A DNA stretch of 59,390 nt from Vicinamibacterales bacterium. Its GTDB lineage: Bacteria > Acidobacteriota > Vicinamibacteria > Vicinamibacterales > UBA2999. Both the position numbers and the translations under genes were made by a program. How positions within the stretch are numbered: the first letter of the stretch is position 1; every line of letters begins with the position of its first letter. The notes beneath the pieces are model-generated. The model was not told the origin of the DNA. It saw only the letters and a program-made list of their open reading frames with translations, and ran no database searches. Shown in pieces: positions 45,109 to 53,719 of the stretch. The DNA lies in contig JAUXWO010000127.1 of assembly GCA_030680175.1 (NCBI GenBank), forward strand, positions 1 to 59,390. The letters are read 5' to 3'.

Positions 45109-45843
45109 GTGACGCCGCTGTCCCGTTCGCGCTGGCCGGTGCCCACGACGATCACGCTGATCGCGGTCGGCGTGACGCTCGCCTCGATTGCGGCCACCAC
45201 GGGGTTTCTCGTCTGGGCGTACGGCGAGCTCCCGCCGGCCGTGCCGACGCACTACATCCGCGGCGAGCCGGTTGTCTACCAGTTCAAGTCGGTGCCGCTG
45301 GTGCTGTTGCCCGTCGGCGTCCAGCTGGCGCTGGCCACGGTGTTCGGGGCGCTGATGATGGTGATGTTGTGGCGCGCGCGGCCCGGCGAGGGCTTCACGG
45401 CCACGGCCGACGATGCGGAGCGGATGCGGCACGCGGCGGAGGGGGTCGCGCTGCTGGCCGCGTTGTGGATCTCGTTCCAGGGCCTTGGCGCCTGGCGGCT
45501 GATTGAGATGTGGTTCCGCGGCCGCGGCGGCTACGGCCAGGGCTACTCCTACGCGCTCCTCACCGCCATCGTCGTCTCCGTGGTGATTCTGGCGCGGACG
45601 ATGAAGCTGGTGCGTGGGCGTCCGGCGATCGTCGGGCGGCTCATCGACCCGGCGGACTGGTGGGGCGGGCTCTACCTCAACCGTCGCGACCCGGCCCTCT
45701 ACGTCCCCACGCGCGCCGGGGCCGGCTGGACGCTGAATTTCGGCCGCCCGGCCGCCATCCTGCTGATGCTCGCCGTCCTCCTGCTGGGCTTCGGCATCCC
45801 CGCCTGGATCGTCTGGCGCACCCTGCGCGGCGCCGGCTGGTAG
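45109..45843 (+). CDS. DUF1648/DUF5808-type membrane protein
   Basis: A 244-residue integral membrane protein with six predicted helices. The segment LPPAVPTHYIRGEP matches the DUF1648 pattern (LPxxVPTHxxxxG), and the C-terminal DPALYVPTRAGAGWTLNFGRP matches DUF5808. Proteins with these domains occur near SdpI-like immunity and transporter genes, but no function is certain. The start is a GTG at 45109. It is immediately followed by the large 9-base repeat array. Confidence 0.75.
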   Translation: MTPLSRSRWPVPTTITLIAVGVTLASIAATTGFLVWAYGELPPAVPTHYIRGEPVVYQFKSVPLVLLPVGVQLALATVFGALMMVMLWRARPGEGFTATADDAERMRHAAEGVALLAALWISFQGLGAWRLIEMWFRGRGGYGQGYSYALLTAIVVSVVILARTMKLVRGRPAIVGRLIDPADWWGGLYLNRRDPALYVPTRAGAGWTLNFGRPAAILLMLAVLLLGFGIPAWIVWRTLRGAGW

Positions 45844-45860
45844 CCCCCCGGCCTCCCGGC

Positions 45861-46287
45861 CCCCCTGAGCACCCTGAGCACTTGGGCACCCCGGGCACCC
45901 CGGGCACCTTGGGCACCTTGGCACCTTGGGCACCTTGGGCACCGTGGGCACCGTGGGCACCGTGAGCACCCTGAGCACTTGGGCACCCCGGGCACCCCGG
46001 GCACCCCGGGCACCCCGGGCACCTCGGGCACCTCGGGCACCCCGGGCACCTTGGGCACCCTGAGCACCTTGAGCACCCTGGGCACCCCGGGCACCTTGAG
46101 CACCCCGGGCACCCCGGGCACCCCGGGCACCTCGGGCACCCCGGGCACCCCGGGCACCTTGGGCACCGTGGGCACCTTGGGCACCCTGAGCACCTTGAGC
46201 ACCCTGGGCACCCCGGGCACCTTGAGCACCCCGGGCACCCCGGGCACCTCGGGCACCCCGGGCACCTTGAGCACCCTGAGCACCCTC
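45861..46287. repeat. Large 9-base tandem array (family E, GGGCACCCC/GGGCACCTT)
   Basis: About 47 units of nine bases, G(G/A)GCACC followed by CC, TT, TC, CT or GT, fill the gap between a membrane protein gene and the ECF sigma factor. Two units near 45917 and 45973 have eight bases and break the frame; from 45979 to 46287 all units have nine bases. A block starting at 46051 recurs at 46177, a higher-order period of 126 bases (14 units). In the plus frame the array reads Gly-Thr-Pro, Gly-Thr-Leu and Ser-Thr-Leu triplets, ending just inside the sigma-factor gene. Confidence 0.92.
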
Positions 46288-46351
46288 CCGGGAATACCCC
46301 CCGCCCTTCCGGTGTTCTTATCGAACAGCCATACAGGAAGGACTCATCCCA

Positions 46352-46975
46352 ATGCGTGATGCCACTTATGAAGAGACCCTCGTCGAGCGCCTTCGCGCCA
46401 AGGACGAGACGGCGGTGACGGAGCTGGCCAGCCAGTACGGCTCCAGGATCTTCCAGCTCGCGCTGCGCTACATGAAGAACCGCGAGGATGCGGAAGAGGT
46501 GGCGCAGGACGTCCTGCTGAAGGTCTATCACAAGATCGACGCCTTCCGCGGGGACGCGGCGCTCTCGTCGTGGATCTACCGCATCACCTTCAACACGGCG
46601 ATGTCGCGCCTGCGGACGACGCGCGCGGCCCGGATGGCGGAGGTTGACGAGGTGCTGGTCGCGGGCGAGCACGGCGACGAACCGCGCCGCCGCGAGGCTG
46701 CCGACTGGTCGAACCTGGCGGACGAGCGCGTGCTGCGCGCCCAGATGCGGGACGTGCTGTTCTCGGCGGTCGCGGAGCTGCCCGACATCTACCGCGAGCC
46801 CGTCATCCTGCGCGACCTGAAGGGGTTGTCGACCGAAGAGGCCAGCCGCGCGCTGCGCCTGAAGGACCAGACGCTGAAGTCGCGGCTGCATCGTGGCCGC
46901 CTGATCCTGCGCGAGCGGCTGTCGGACTTCGCCGGCGGGCTCAACCTGCACCAGGCCGAGATGTCGCTGTCCTGA
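46352..46975 (+). CDS. ECF-type RNA polymerase sigma factor
   Basis: A 207-residue sigma-70-family factor with region 2 (YGSRIFQLALRYMKNREDAEEVAQDVLLKVYHKID, then SSWIYRITFNTAMSRLR) and region 4 (ELPDIYREPVILRDLKGLSTEEASRALRL, then LKSRLHRGRLILRERL), without regions 1 and 3. AGGAAGG lies at a good distance before the ATG. No anti-sigma factor gene follows, which is unusual. A GGAATA...TCTTA pair at 46291-46320 could be an ECF-type self-promoter, but this is weak. The large 9-base array lies immediately upstream. Confidence 0.95.
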   Translation: MRDATYEETLVERLRAKDETAVTELASQYGSRIFQLALRYMKNREDAEEVAQDVLLKVYHKIDAFRGDAALSSWIYRITFNTAMSRLRTTRAARMAEVDEVLVAGEHGDEPRRREAADWSNLADERVLRAQMRDVLFSAVAELPDIYREPVILRDLKGLSTEEASRALRLKDQTLKSRLHRGRLILRERLSDFAGGLNLHQAEMSLS

Positions 46976-47068
46976 TCCCGGGTTCGCCGCCCATTCGATC
47001 TCCCGGCGCGGGCTGGTGCGGTGTGCGGTTCTCCCTCCGCCCTGCATCCCCGCGTCCGGGCGACTGCG

Positions 47069-48622
47069 TTACCGGACGGCCGGTGACGCCAGCCGCGCGG
47101 CCACCTCGAGCGCGAGCCGCGTGATCTCCGCGCCGCCGGCCGCGTCCAACCGGTTCCAGTCGTCGCTCGGGCGATGGTAGTCGCGGTGGAAGCCGGTGAA
47201 GAACGACAGCGCCGGCACGCCGCGGTGGATGAACGGCCAGTTGTCCGACGCCCCGTCCGCGAACCCCTGGCTGAAGTCGGTGAGCGTGAGCGTCGACAGC
47301 GGCGCCAGCGACTCCACGGCATGCGCGAAGACGGGGCTGAGCTCCACGCCGCCCACCATCACGCGCCCGAACGCGCGCCCCACCATGTCCAGGTTGATCA
47401 TCGCGATGGTGTCGTCGATCGGCACGCGCGGGTGGTCCACGTAGTGGCGCGATCCCAGCAGGCCGAGCTCCTCGCCCGCGAACGCCACGAAGACCAGGGA
47501 CCGGCCGAACTGGTCGCGTCCCGCTGACGCCGCGCGCGCCATCTCGAGCAGGGCGGCGATGCCCGACGCGTTGTCGTCGGCGCCGTTGTGGATCTGGCCG
47601 TCCGAGCCGGTCGCGCGCGAGAAACGCGCGCTGCGGCCCAGGTGGTCGTAGTGTCCGCCGACGACCACGGCCTCCGTCCGAAGCGCCTCGTCCGACCCGC
47701 GGAGGACGCCCACGACATTGCGCACGGTGGGACGGATCCGCGCGTACCGCGGGGTGTACGAGACGCGCACCCCGTCGAACCGCTGCGACCGGGGCTCGAG
47801 CGTGAGGTCGATGTGGCGCGCGACATCGTCGAAGCTGACCGGCAGCAGCGCGTCCATGCGGCTGCGCTCCACGCGGACGACCGGCAGCGGCAGCTCGTCG
47901 ATCTGGGGATCGCGACGCCAGTTCGGGGTGATCGAGCGGTCGGTGGCGTGCGAGGGATCCTCCACCACCATGAGCAGCCGTGCCCCCCGCGCAGCGGCGA
48001 GGCGCGCCTTCGACGCGACGGTGCCGTGCGGGGTCAGCGCCGTCCCACCGAAGGCGCTGGCGGCATCGTCCTCCTGGGGCTCGTGCGTGAAGACGACCAC
48101 GGCGGCGCCGCGCGGATCGAGGCCGGCGTAATCGTCGTAGCCGAGCCCCGGCGCCGAGATGCCGTAGCCGGCGAAGACCACCGGCAGATCCTCGAGCGTG
48201 TCGACGTCGGTGGTGGTGGTGCGGTCGAGGATCGAGAGCGGGTGGTACTGCTGCCCGAGCCGCAGGGCCACCGCGGCGTCGTCCGACGAGACGGTGAGGA
48301 TGTCGGTCAACAGCGGCTCGCGCCGCACCTCGACCTCGAAGCCCTGAAACCACGTGCCGTCGTCACCGCCGGGCTCGAGGCCCGCGGCCTCGAATCCGCG
48401 CGCGATGTACTCGGCGGCGATCTCGAGGCCGGGCTCACCGTTGCCGCGGCCCTCGAGTGTGTCGGACGAGAGGAAGCGCACGTGCGACAGGAACCGCGCC
48501 TCCTCTACCGCCCATGACGCGTCGCCGGCCGCCAGCGTGATGGCCGCCACGACGCAGGCGAGGGTGGGAAGCAGCACGGCGGCGCGTCGCCGCCGATCGA
48601 CGCCGGGCGCCCGGGCGGTCAC
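47069..48622 (-). CDS. Exported M28-family aminopeptidase
   Basis: A 517-residue exported protein: signal peptide with a basic start and ALPTLACVV-type hydrophobic core, a PA (protease-associated) insert (about 120-260), and the M28 zinc domain with GGHYDHLG, GADDNASG, EELGLLGS and the later FFTGFHRDYHRPSDD, which give the five zinc ligands and the catalytic Glu. Members release N-terminal amino acids. The GTG at 48622 overlaps the stop of the malate-dehydrogenase-like gene by four bases. The substrate is unknown. Confidence 0.9.
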   Translation of the reverse strand: MTARAPGVDRRRRAAVLLPTLACVVAAITLAAGDASWAVEEARFLSHVRFLSSDTLEGRGNGEPGLEIAAEYIARGFEAAGLEPGGDDGTWFQGFEVEVRREPLLTDILTVSSDDAAVALRLGQQYHPLSILDRTTTTDVDTLEDLPVVFAGYGISAPGLGYDDYAGLDPRGAAVVVFTHEPQEDDAASAFGGTALTPHGTVASKARLAAARGARLLMVVEDPSHATDRSITPNWRRDPQIDELPLPVVRVERSRMDALLPVSFDDVARHIDLTLEPRSQRFDGVRVSYTPRYARIRPTVRNVVGVLRGSDEALRTEAVVVGGHYDHLGRSARFSRATGSDGQIHNGADDNASGIAALLEMARAASAGRDQFGRSLVFVAFAGEELGLLGSRHYVDHPRVPIDDTIAMINLDMVGRAFGRVMVGGVELSPVFAHAVESLAPLSTLTLTDFSQGFADGASDNWPFIHRGVPALSFFTGFHRDYHRPSDDWNRLDAAGGAEITRLALEVAARLASPAVR

Positions 48623-49503
48623 GCCGGTCTGCCCTGCATGGCGGTGTCGAGCCGCACGCGGTCGCGCGAGGGCAGGGAGGGAATCTCGATGGCGGTGATG
48701 CCCGACGGTCCCAGCCGCACCGGCAGCGCCGCCCCCCTCCTCGTCATCGCCGGCGCATCGTCCCGCTGTCCGACGTTGGCCAGGGGGTCGGGGACAACGA
48801 AGGCGCAGGGCCGTCGCGGTGAACGCGCGAGGGCGATGGCCACGAGGCGCGCCGCGGCGCCGCCGAGCGTACGCGGGCCGGGCGGCCACAGGCGCGCGAT
48901 CCGGTCGTCGAGTCTCAGGAGCGCGGGTGCGTCCAGCACGTGCGGCGCCGCGCGTCCGGCGATCGAGGCTTCACTCCACGGCACGATCCAGCCGCCGGGG
49001 CGCCCGACGACCGTCAGCGAGACGTCGGCGGGGGCGCACCCGGCCTCGAGCGCGGTCATCGCCGTGACGGCGGCGCGCAGGGCCTCCGGCGCCGAGCCGA
49101 AGAGGCGCCGCCTGTCGAGGCCGAGTTCGTTGACGCCGCGATCCACGAGGTCGAGTTGCGACGCGCCGGCGCAGATGATCGGCGCCGTCGGCGCCATCCG
49201 CGCCACCCGCCCCACGAGCGCGAGTCCCGCGTCGCCGCTCCATTCCTGTGACACCGCCCCGAACCGGTCCGCGATGACGATCACGGCGGCGGGGAGGGCG
49301 GCATCCTCGGCGCCGGTGCCGGAGATGCGGGTGGCGTAGCCATCGATGGGGGCGGCCTGCATCTGATCCAGGGCCTTCCCCGCGGCCGCGTTCGCCGCCT
49401 CGTCCACCATGACGATCGTGCGCACGACGCCGGCGGCGGCGGACTGCCGCGCCACGGTGCCGCCGAGATCGCCGGCGCCGAAGATCACCAGGGTGGACAC
49501 CAA
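48619..49503 (-). CDS. Malate/lactate dehydrogenase-like protein lacking catalytic residues
   Basis: A 294-residue protein with the Rossmann start VIFGAGDLGGTVARQSA and the overall order of an LDH/MDH protein. The segment corresponding to the catalytic GGHGDTMVP motif reads GRPGGWIVP, so the His and Asp are missing, and the substrate-binding arginines of the mobile loop are also not evident (IADRFGAVSQEW). It is probably not an active malate dehydrogenase; it may bind NAD or act as a regulator. The frame is intact and it is coupled by a four-base overlap to the M28 peptidase gene. Confidence 0.8.
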   Translation of the reverse strand: MVSTLVIFGAGDLGGTVARQSAAAGVVRTIVMVDEAANAAAGKALDQMQAAPIDGYATRISGTGAEDAALPAAVIVIADRFGAVSQEWSGDAGLALVGRVARMAPTAPIICAGASQLDLVDRGVNELGLDRRRLFGSAPEALRAAVTAMTALEAGCAPADVSLTVVGRPGGWIVPWSEASIAGRAAPHVLDAPALLRLDDRIARLWPPGPRTLGGAAARLVAIALARSPRRPCAFVVPDPLANVGQRDDAPAMTRRGAALPVRLGPSGITAIEIPSLPSRDRVRLDTAMQGRPA

Positions 49504-49519
49504 GATATTCTAGCTGGGA

Positions 49520-49620
49520 CAGATAGATAGATCCGTAGATAACAAGATATCTGGTGACCTCGTGATGTGGTGATGTGGTGATCGGATGTCACGAAGTGCG
49601 ATCTGATGATCTATCTTCTG
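49520..49620. repeat. Degenerate 8-base array (family C)
   Basis: AGATAGAT, TGATGTGG and GATCTGAT-like units in the gap before the SDR gene. The gap ends in a family B array at 49668, so two families share one gap. Confidence 0.7.
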
Positions 49621-49673
49621 ATCTCGATCTTGCCGGTGCCGGGCGCCGTGCGCCGCGCCAGCTGCTCGATCGC
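49611..49673 (-). pseudogene. Possible gene-end remnant between two repeat arrays
   Basis: The minus strand reads 20 codons, AIEQLARRTAPGTGKIEIRR, then a TAG stop. This looks like the C-terminus of a normal protein left between two repeat arrays. No upstream part of such a gene remains, and chance cannot be excluded in GC-rich DNA. Confidence 0.25.
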
Positions 49674-49725
49674 CGAGAGCCGAGAGCCGAGAGCTGATCG
49701 CTGACAGCCGATAGCCGATAGCGGA
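49668..49725. repeat. 7-base array (family B)
   Basis: GCCGAGA, GCTGATC and GCCGATA-like units run up to a few bases before the ATG of the SDR gene at 49733. Confidence 0.75.
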
Positions 49726-49732
49726 GATTCCA

Positions 49733-50443
49733 ATGACCATCCTCATCACGGGCGGCACGCGTGGCATTGGGTACGCCCTGGCTGAACGGTGCCTCGCTGC
49801 GGGGCACCATGTGGTCATCACTGGGACCTCGACGGATGGCGTGAGCCGGGCGGAGGCGGCGCTTGGCACCTCGGTGGACGACACGACGCGCGTGATTGGC
49901 GTGGTGTGCGATGTGCGCGATGCGGGGGAGTCCACACGGGCTGTCGAGACGGCCGTGCAGCGGTTCGGCGGGCTCGATGTGCTCGTCAACAACGCCGGCG
50001 TGGGGATCGGTGCGCCGGTGGCGGACTTGTCCGACGAGGAGTGGCGGCGCATCCTCGAGACGAACCTGACCGGCACCTTTCACTGTTGCCGCGCGGCGAT
50101 TCCACACCTGCGCGCGCGCGGCGGCGGGTGGATCGTCAACGTGAGCAGCCTGTCGAGCACGCGCCCGTTCGCGGGCGGCGCGGCCTACTGCGCGTCCAAG
50201 GCGGGGCTGAACGCGTTCACCGAGGCCTTGATGGAAGAGGTGCGCGCCGACGGCATCCGCGTGACGCTCGTGCTGCCGGGGTCGGTGGCGACCGGGTTCT
50301 CCGGGCGTCCGGCCGGGCAGGACAGCGACTGGAGGCTGCACGCCGAGGATGTGGCGCAGGCCATCACCGACCTGCTCGCACATCCCCCGCGCAGTCTACC
50401 CAGCCGCCTCGAGATCCGCCCCGCGCAGCCGAAGCGCGGGTGA
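49733..50443 (+). CDS. Short-chain dehydrogenase/reductase
   Basis: A 236-residue classical SDR. It has the cofactor motif TGGTRGIG at the N-terminus, NNAG, and the catalytic Ser with YCASK (Tyr and Lys). The Thr-Gly-Gly form with an Arg fits NADP(H) binding. The substrate cannot be predicted. It begins a few bases after a repeat array; GGAG lies just before the ATG. It is not obviously co-transcribed with a partner, since the next gene begins 56 bases downstream. Confidence 0.92.
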   Translation: MTILITGGTRGIGYALAERCLAAGHHVVITGTSTDGVSRAEAALGTSVDDTTRVIGVVCDVRDAGESTRAVETAVQRFGGLDVLVNNAGVGIGAPVADLSDEEWRRILETNLTGTFHCCRAAIPHLRARGGGWIVNVSSLSSTRPFAGGAAYCASKAGLNAFTEALMEEVRADGIRVTLVLPGSVATGFSGRPAGQDSDWRLHAEDVAQAITDLLAHPPRSLPSRLEIRPAQPKRG

Positions 50444-50499
50444 GCGATCGCACGAGGCGCGCCCGGGCCATTCGCGATGGCCGTTGTACACTGCTCACC

Positions 50500-51396
50500 A
50501 TGATCCCGCTCGTGTTTGCCGCGCTCATCATCGCGGCCTGCGCGCCTTCACCGCAGCCGCCGCCTCCTCCGCCGCCCCCATCCCTCGCGGTCAGCGTCCA
50601 GGCACGCGGCCTTCACCCTGGCGAACTCGTGGTGTTGACGGTGACGGCGGATGCCCCGCTGTCCGCCGTGCGGGCGAGCGCCTTCGGCCGGCCACTGAAT
50701 CCCTGGGCGGCCTCCGACGCCGGCACGGTCTGGCGCGTGCTGGTCGGCATCGATCTCGACGTCGCCCCCGGCCCCTACGCCGTCACCATCGAGGCCGACT
50801 CCGCCAACGGACCGGCGACGACGGGTCACGAGATCGTCGTCACGCCGAAGGCGTTCGCGACCAGGCGGCTGCGGGTGAATCCCGACTTCGTGAATCCGCC
50901 GGAACGGGAGCAGGCGCGTATCCGCGCGGAGGCGCAGGAACTGGAGCGGCTCTGGGCGGCGCCCGCGACCGCACCCGTGTCGGTCGACCTCGTCTTCGAG
51001 CCGCCGGTCCCACACCGCGCCAACTCCGCGTTCGGCACGCGCAGCGTCTTCAACGGCGAGCCGCGCGGCGCGCACGGCGGCGCCGATTTCCTGAGTCCGG
51101 CCGGCACGCCGGTGACGGCGCCTGCACACGGCACGGTGGTGCTGGCGCGCGACCTGTACTACACCGGCGGCACGGTGGTCCTGGACCACGGCCTCGGTGT
51201 GTTCTCGATCTTCGCGCACCTGTCGAAGACGTCCGTCGTACCCGGCGATGCGGTGGCTCGCGGCACGACGGTCGGCCTGGTCGGCGCGACGGGCCGTGTG
51301 ACGGGCGCTCATCTGCACTGGACACTGCGCGTCGGGGGCACGCGCGTGGATCCCCTGGCCGCCCTCGAACTGTTCGGTGAAGGAGCGCAGCCATGA
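50500..51396 (+). CDS. M23-family peptidase lipoprotein
   Basis: A 298-residue exported protein: lipobox IIAACAPS, a proline-rich spacer (PQPPPPPPPP), a beta-sandwich domain (about 30-120), then a LytM/M23 domain. The zinc ligands are seen in GAHGGADF (H-x3-D) and HLHW near the C-terminus. It probably cuts or binds peptidoglycan cross-links in the periplasm. The ATG at 50500 is preferred; the frame is open far upstream but only inside the SDR gene. It overlaps the GNAT gene by four bases. Confidence 0.9.
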   Translation: MIPLVFAALIIAACAPSPQPPPPPPPPSLAVSVQARGLHPGELVVLTVTADAPLSAVRASAFGRPLNPWAASDAGTVWRVLVGIDLDVAPGPYAVTIEADSANGPATTGHEIVVTPKAFATRRLRVNPDFVNPPEREQARIRAEAQELERLWAAPATAPVSVDLVFEPPVPHRANSAFGTRSVFNGEPRGAHGGADFLSPAGTPVTAPAHGTVVLARDLYYTGGTVVLDHGLGVFSIFAHLSKTSVVPGDAVARGTTVGLVGATGRVTGAHLHWTLRVGGTRVDPLAALELFGEGAQP

Positions 51397-52217
51397 CCCA
51401 GACCCCTGATTCTTATCCTCCGGCCGATCTCCCGCTCGCGCGCCGGCTGGAGCGGACGGAGGGCGCCGTGAACGCCGCCTTCGTTGAGGCCCGCGCACGG
51501 CTGGACCCGGACTCGCGCGCGGCGTGGACGTCCATCGCCGGTGTTTACGCCATGTACGACGGCGTGGACTCGCCCTTGACGCAGACGTTCGGCCTCGGCG
51601 TCTTCGAGCCCGTCGGCGCGGCCGAATTCGACGCGCTCGAGGCGTACTTCGTCGAGCGCGGCGCGCCCGTGCACCACGAGGTGAGTCCGTACCTCCCGGC
51701 GGACACGCTCATCGCGCTTGGCGAGCGCGGGTATCGTCCGTTCGAGGTGTCGACCGTGCTGGTGCGCCCGACCGACGCCGGTCCGGGCGGCGCCGACGGC
51801 ATCGCCGTGCGCGAGATCGACGCCGCGGAGCGGAGCACGTGGGCGAAGGTGGCGGGCGAGGGGTGGAGCAGCGAATCCGAGGCGCTCGCGTCGTTCATCG
51901 AGGCCTTCGGACAGATCGTGACCCGGGCGGCGGACGTGCACTGCTTCGTCGCCGAGCGGGAGGGCACGCCGATCGCGGCCGGGACGCTCGCCCTGCACGG
52001 GGACACCGCCCTGTTGGCGGGGGCGAGCACCGTGCCGGCGGCCCGGCGGCAGGGCGCGCAGCGCGCGCTGCTCGACGCGCGCCTGCGCTTCGCCCGCGAC
52101 CGGGGCGCCACGCTCGCGATGGTCGTCACCGCGCCCGGCAGCGGCTCGCAGCGGAACGCCGAGCGCCAGGGATTCCGGGTCGCCTACACGAGGACGAAGT
52201 GGCGGCGCGCGGGGTGA
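51393..52217 (+). CDS. GNAT-family N-acetyltransferase
   Basis: A 274-residue acetyltransferase. The C-terminal half carries the acetyl-CoA binding region (AGASTVPAARRQGAQRALLDARLRFA, a Q/R-x-x-G-x-G/A-like motif A), with the final GSQRNAERQGFRVAYTRTKW segment; the N-terminal half is related in fold but lacks a clear binding motif. The substrate is not known. Its ATG overlaps the M23 gene stop by four bases and its stop is 21 bases from that of the convergent PLP enzyme gene. Confidence 0.85.
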   Translation: MTQTPDSYPPADLPLARRLERTEGAVNAAFVEARARLDPDSRAAWTSIAGVYAMYDGVDSPLTQTFGLGVFEPVGAAEFDALEAYFVERGAPVHHEVSPYLPADTLIALGERGYRPFEVSTVLVRPTDAGPGGADGIAVREIDAAERSTWAKVAGEGWSSESEALASFIEAFGQIVTRAADVHCFVAEREGTPIAAGTLALHGDTALLAGASTVPAARRQGAQRALLDARLRFARDRGATLAMVVTAPGSGSQRNAERQGFRVAYTRTKWRRAG

Positions 52218-52238
52218 ACGCGGCCGTCGACGGACGCC

Positions 52239-53216
52239 CTATACCTGGAGCGCGGTCACCAGGCGGTGGAGGTCCACGTTTGCGCCGGTGACGAGCACCG
52301 CCACGCGCCGGCCCTCGGTCGGCACCTTGCCGGCCAGCACCGCCGCGGCCGCGACGGCGCCTGCCCCCTCGGCGATCAGATGCTCTTCGCCGGCGAGCCC
52401 GCGCATCGCGCGCTCCACGTCGTCCTCGGAGACGGTGACGACGCGGTGGATCGTGCGCTGGACGATCGGGAACGTGATGCTGCCGGGTTCGAGGTTGCCG
52501 ACCAGGCCGTCGGCGAGGCTCGGGCGCCAGGTGATCTCGGTGATCCGGCCGCGCTCGAGGCCCGTCGTGAACGGCGTTGACGCCTCGACCTCCACGCCCA
52601 CGATCGTCGCGCGGGGCGCGGCCGCCTCCAGTGCGATTCCGATCCCCGCCGCCAGCCCGCCGCCGCCGAGCGGCACGACGACAATCTCGGCGTCGGGCAG
52701 CGCCTCGACGATCTCCAGCCCCACCGTCCCGGCGCCGGCGATCACCTCGGGGTGGTTGTACGGCGAGATGTACGTCGCGCCCTCGCGGGATGCAAACTCC
52801 CGCGCGGCCGCCTCCGCGTCGTCGTACGTGGCCGACTCCGCGCGCAGGTCCGCGCCGTGCCGGCGGATCGCCGCGAGCTTCGTCTCGGGCGCCGTGGACG
52901 GCGTGAAGACGACGCACTGCAGGCCGCTCTGCTCGGCCGCCCACGCCAGCGCGCGTCCGTGATTGCCGGCCGACGCCGTGACGACCATCGGGGCGTCGCC
53001 GTCCGTGCGCTCGACGAGGGCGCGCACGGCGTTGAGCGCGCCGCGCGACTTGAACGAATGCGTCACCTGCAGCGACTCGAGCTTGAGCCAGACGTCGCCG
53101 TCGGCAATCGACGAGAGCCACGGGGAGGCGGCCAGCCAGGTGCGCCGCACGTCGCGGCCCAGCCGGTGGCGCGCCGCGAACACGTCATGGACCGTCGGCA
53201 TCACCAGGTCGCTCAT
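52239..53216 (-). CDS. PLP-dependent threonine/serine dehydratase-type enzyme
   Basis: A 325-residue fold-type II PLP enzyme. The cofactor lysine is in THSFKSRGALNA, followed by the SAGNHGRALAWAA loop and the phosphate-binding GGGGLAAG. The length (no C-terminal ACT domain) fits a catabolic-type threonine dehydratase or serine racemase rather than a biosynthetic, allosteric enzyme. It overlaps the upstream receiver gene by four bases, an odd pairing, and is convergent with the GNAT gene. Confidence 0.9.
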   Translation of the reverse strand: MSDLVMPTVHDVFAARHRLGRDVRRTWLAASPWLSSIADGDVWLKLESLQVTHSFKSRGALNAVRALVERTDGDAPMVVTASAGNHGRALAWAAEQSGLQCVVFTPSTAPETKLAAIRRHGADLRAESATYDDAEAAAREFASREGATYISPYNHPEVIAGAGTVGLEIVEALPDAEIVVVPLGGGGLAAGIGIALEAAAPRATIVGVEVEASTPFTTGLERGRITEITWRPSLADGLVGNLEPGSITFPIVQRTIHRVVTVSEDDVERAMRGLAGEEHLIAEGAGAVAAAAVLAGKVPTEGRRVAVLVTGANVDLHRLVTALQV

Positions 53217-53587
53217 GCTCCGCCCTCCCGTTGGGCATCGTCGCGCCCGAGCAGTGCCGGCAGCTGCATGACGAACGCCGACCGTGCCAGCACCTCGTCG
53301 ACCCCGCCGGCCCGGGCCGCAGCGATCGTCTCCGCATCCACATGCGAGACGAACCCGATGATGACGGTCGAGGCGAGCGAGGGATCGGCCTTGACCTCCG
53401 CCACGACGCGCAGCGGGGCGAGGCGTACGGCATTGAGATCGACGATGACGAGGGCCGGGGCGTTGAGGTGGATCAGGCTGACGGCGGCGTCCGGGGCGGT
53501 CACGAACCGCACATCCGCGCCCACACCACGGGCCGCGCTCTGGATCCGCGAGCGGAACATGAGGTCGTCTACGAGCGCCACAATCAT
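53213..53587 (-). CDS. Stand-alone receiver-domain protein
   Basis: A 124-residue CheY-like protein without an output domain. The acidic pair VDD at residues 6-8 and the phospho-acceptor Asp50 (ALVIVDLNA) are present; the usual Lys position reads VLARSAF, with Arg in place of Lys. It may be phosphorylated and act by protein-protein contact, but no kinase is encoded next to it. It is coupled by a four-base overlap to the PLP enzyme gene downstream. Confidence 0.8.
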   Translation of the reverse strand: MIVALVDDLMFRSRIQSAARGVGADVRFVTAPDAAVSLIHLNAPALVIVDLNAVRLAPLRVVAEVKADPSLASTVIIGFVSHVDAETIAAARAGGVDEVLARSAFVMQLPALLGRDDAQREGGA

Positions 53588-53653
53588 CAGGAGGTCTCCG
53601 GCCCTGCTATTCTAAGTGCAGGGTGGCCGCAACGGGCTGCCAGCTTTCGGCCC

Positions 53654-53718
53654 GCGAGTAGCGAATAGCGCGAATAGCGACTGGCGAACAGCGAACAGCG
53701 AATAGCGAATAGCGAATC
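53654..53718. repeat. 7-base array (family A)
   Basis: GCGAATA, GCGAACA and CGCGAATA units run up to the GTG start at 53720 of the metallo-beta-lactamase-fold gene. A CAGCTTTCGG word at 53641 recurs at 56131, upstream of the permease gene. Confidence 0.85.
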
Positions 53719-53719
53719 C

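Noticed and set aside
45699-46283. Cys-Pro-Gly and Val-Pro-Gly repeat frames on the minus strand
   Set aside because: They are readings of the 9-base array in other frames; no start signal or folded part supports a protein.
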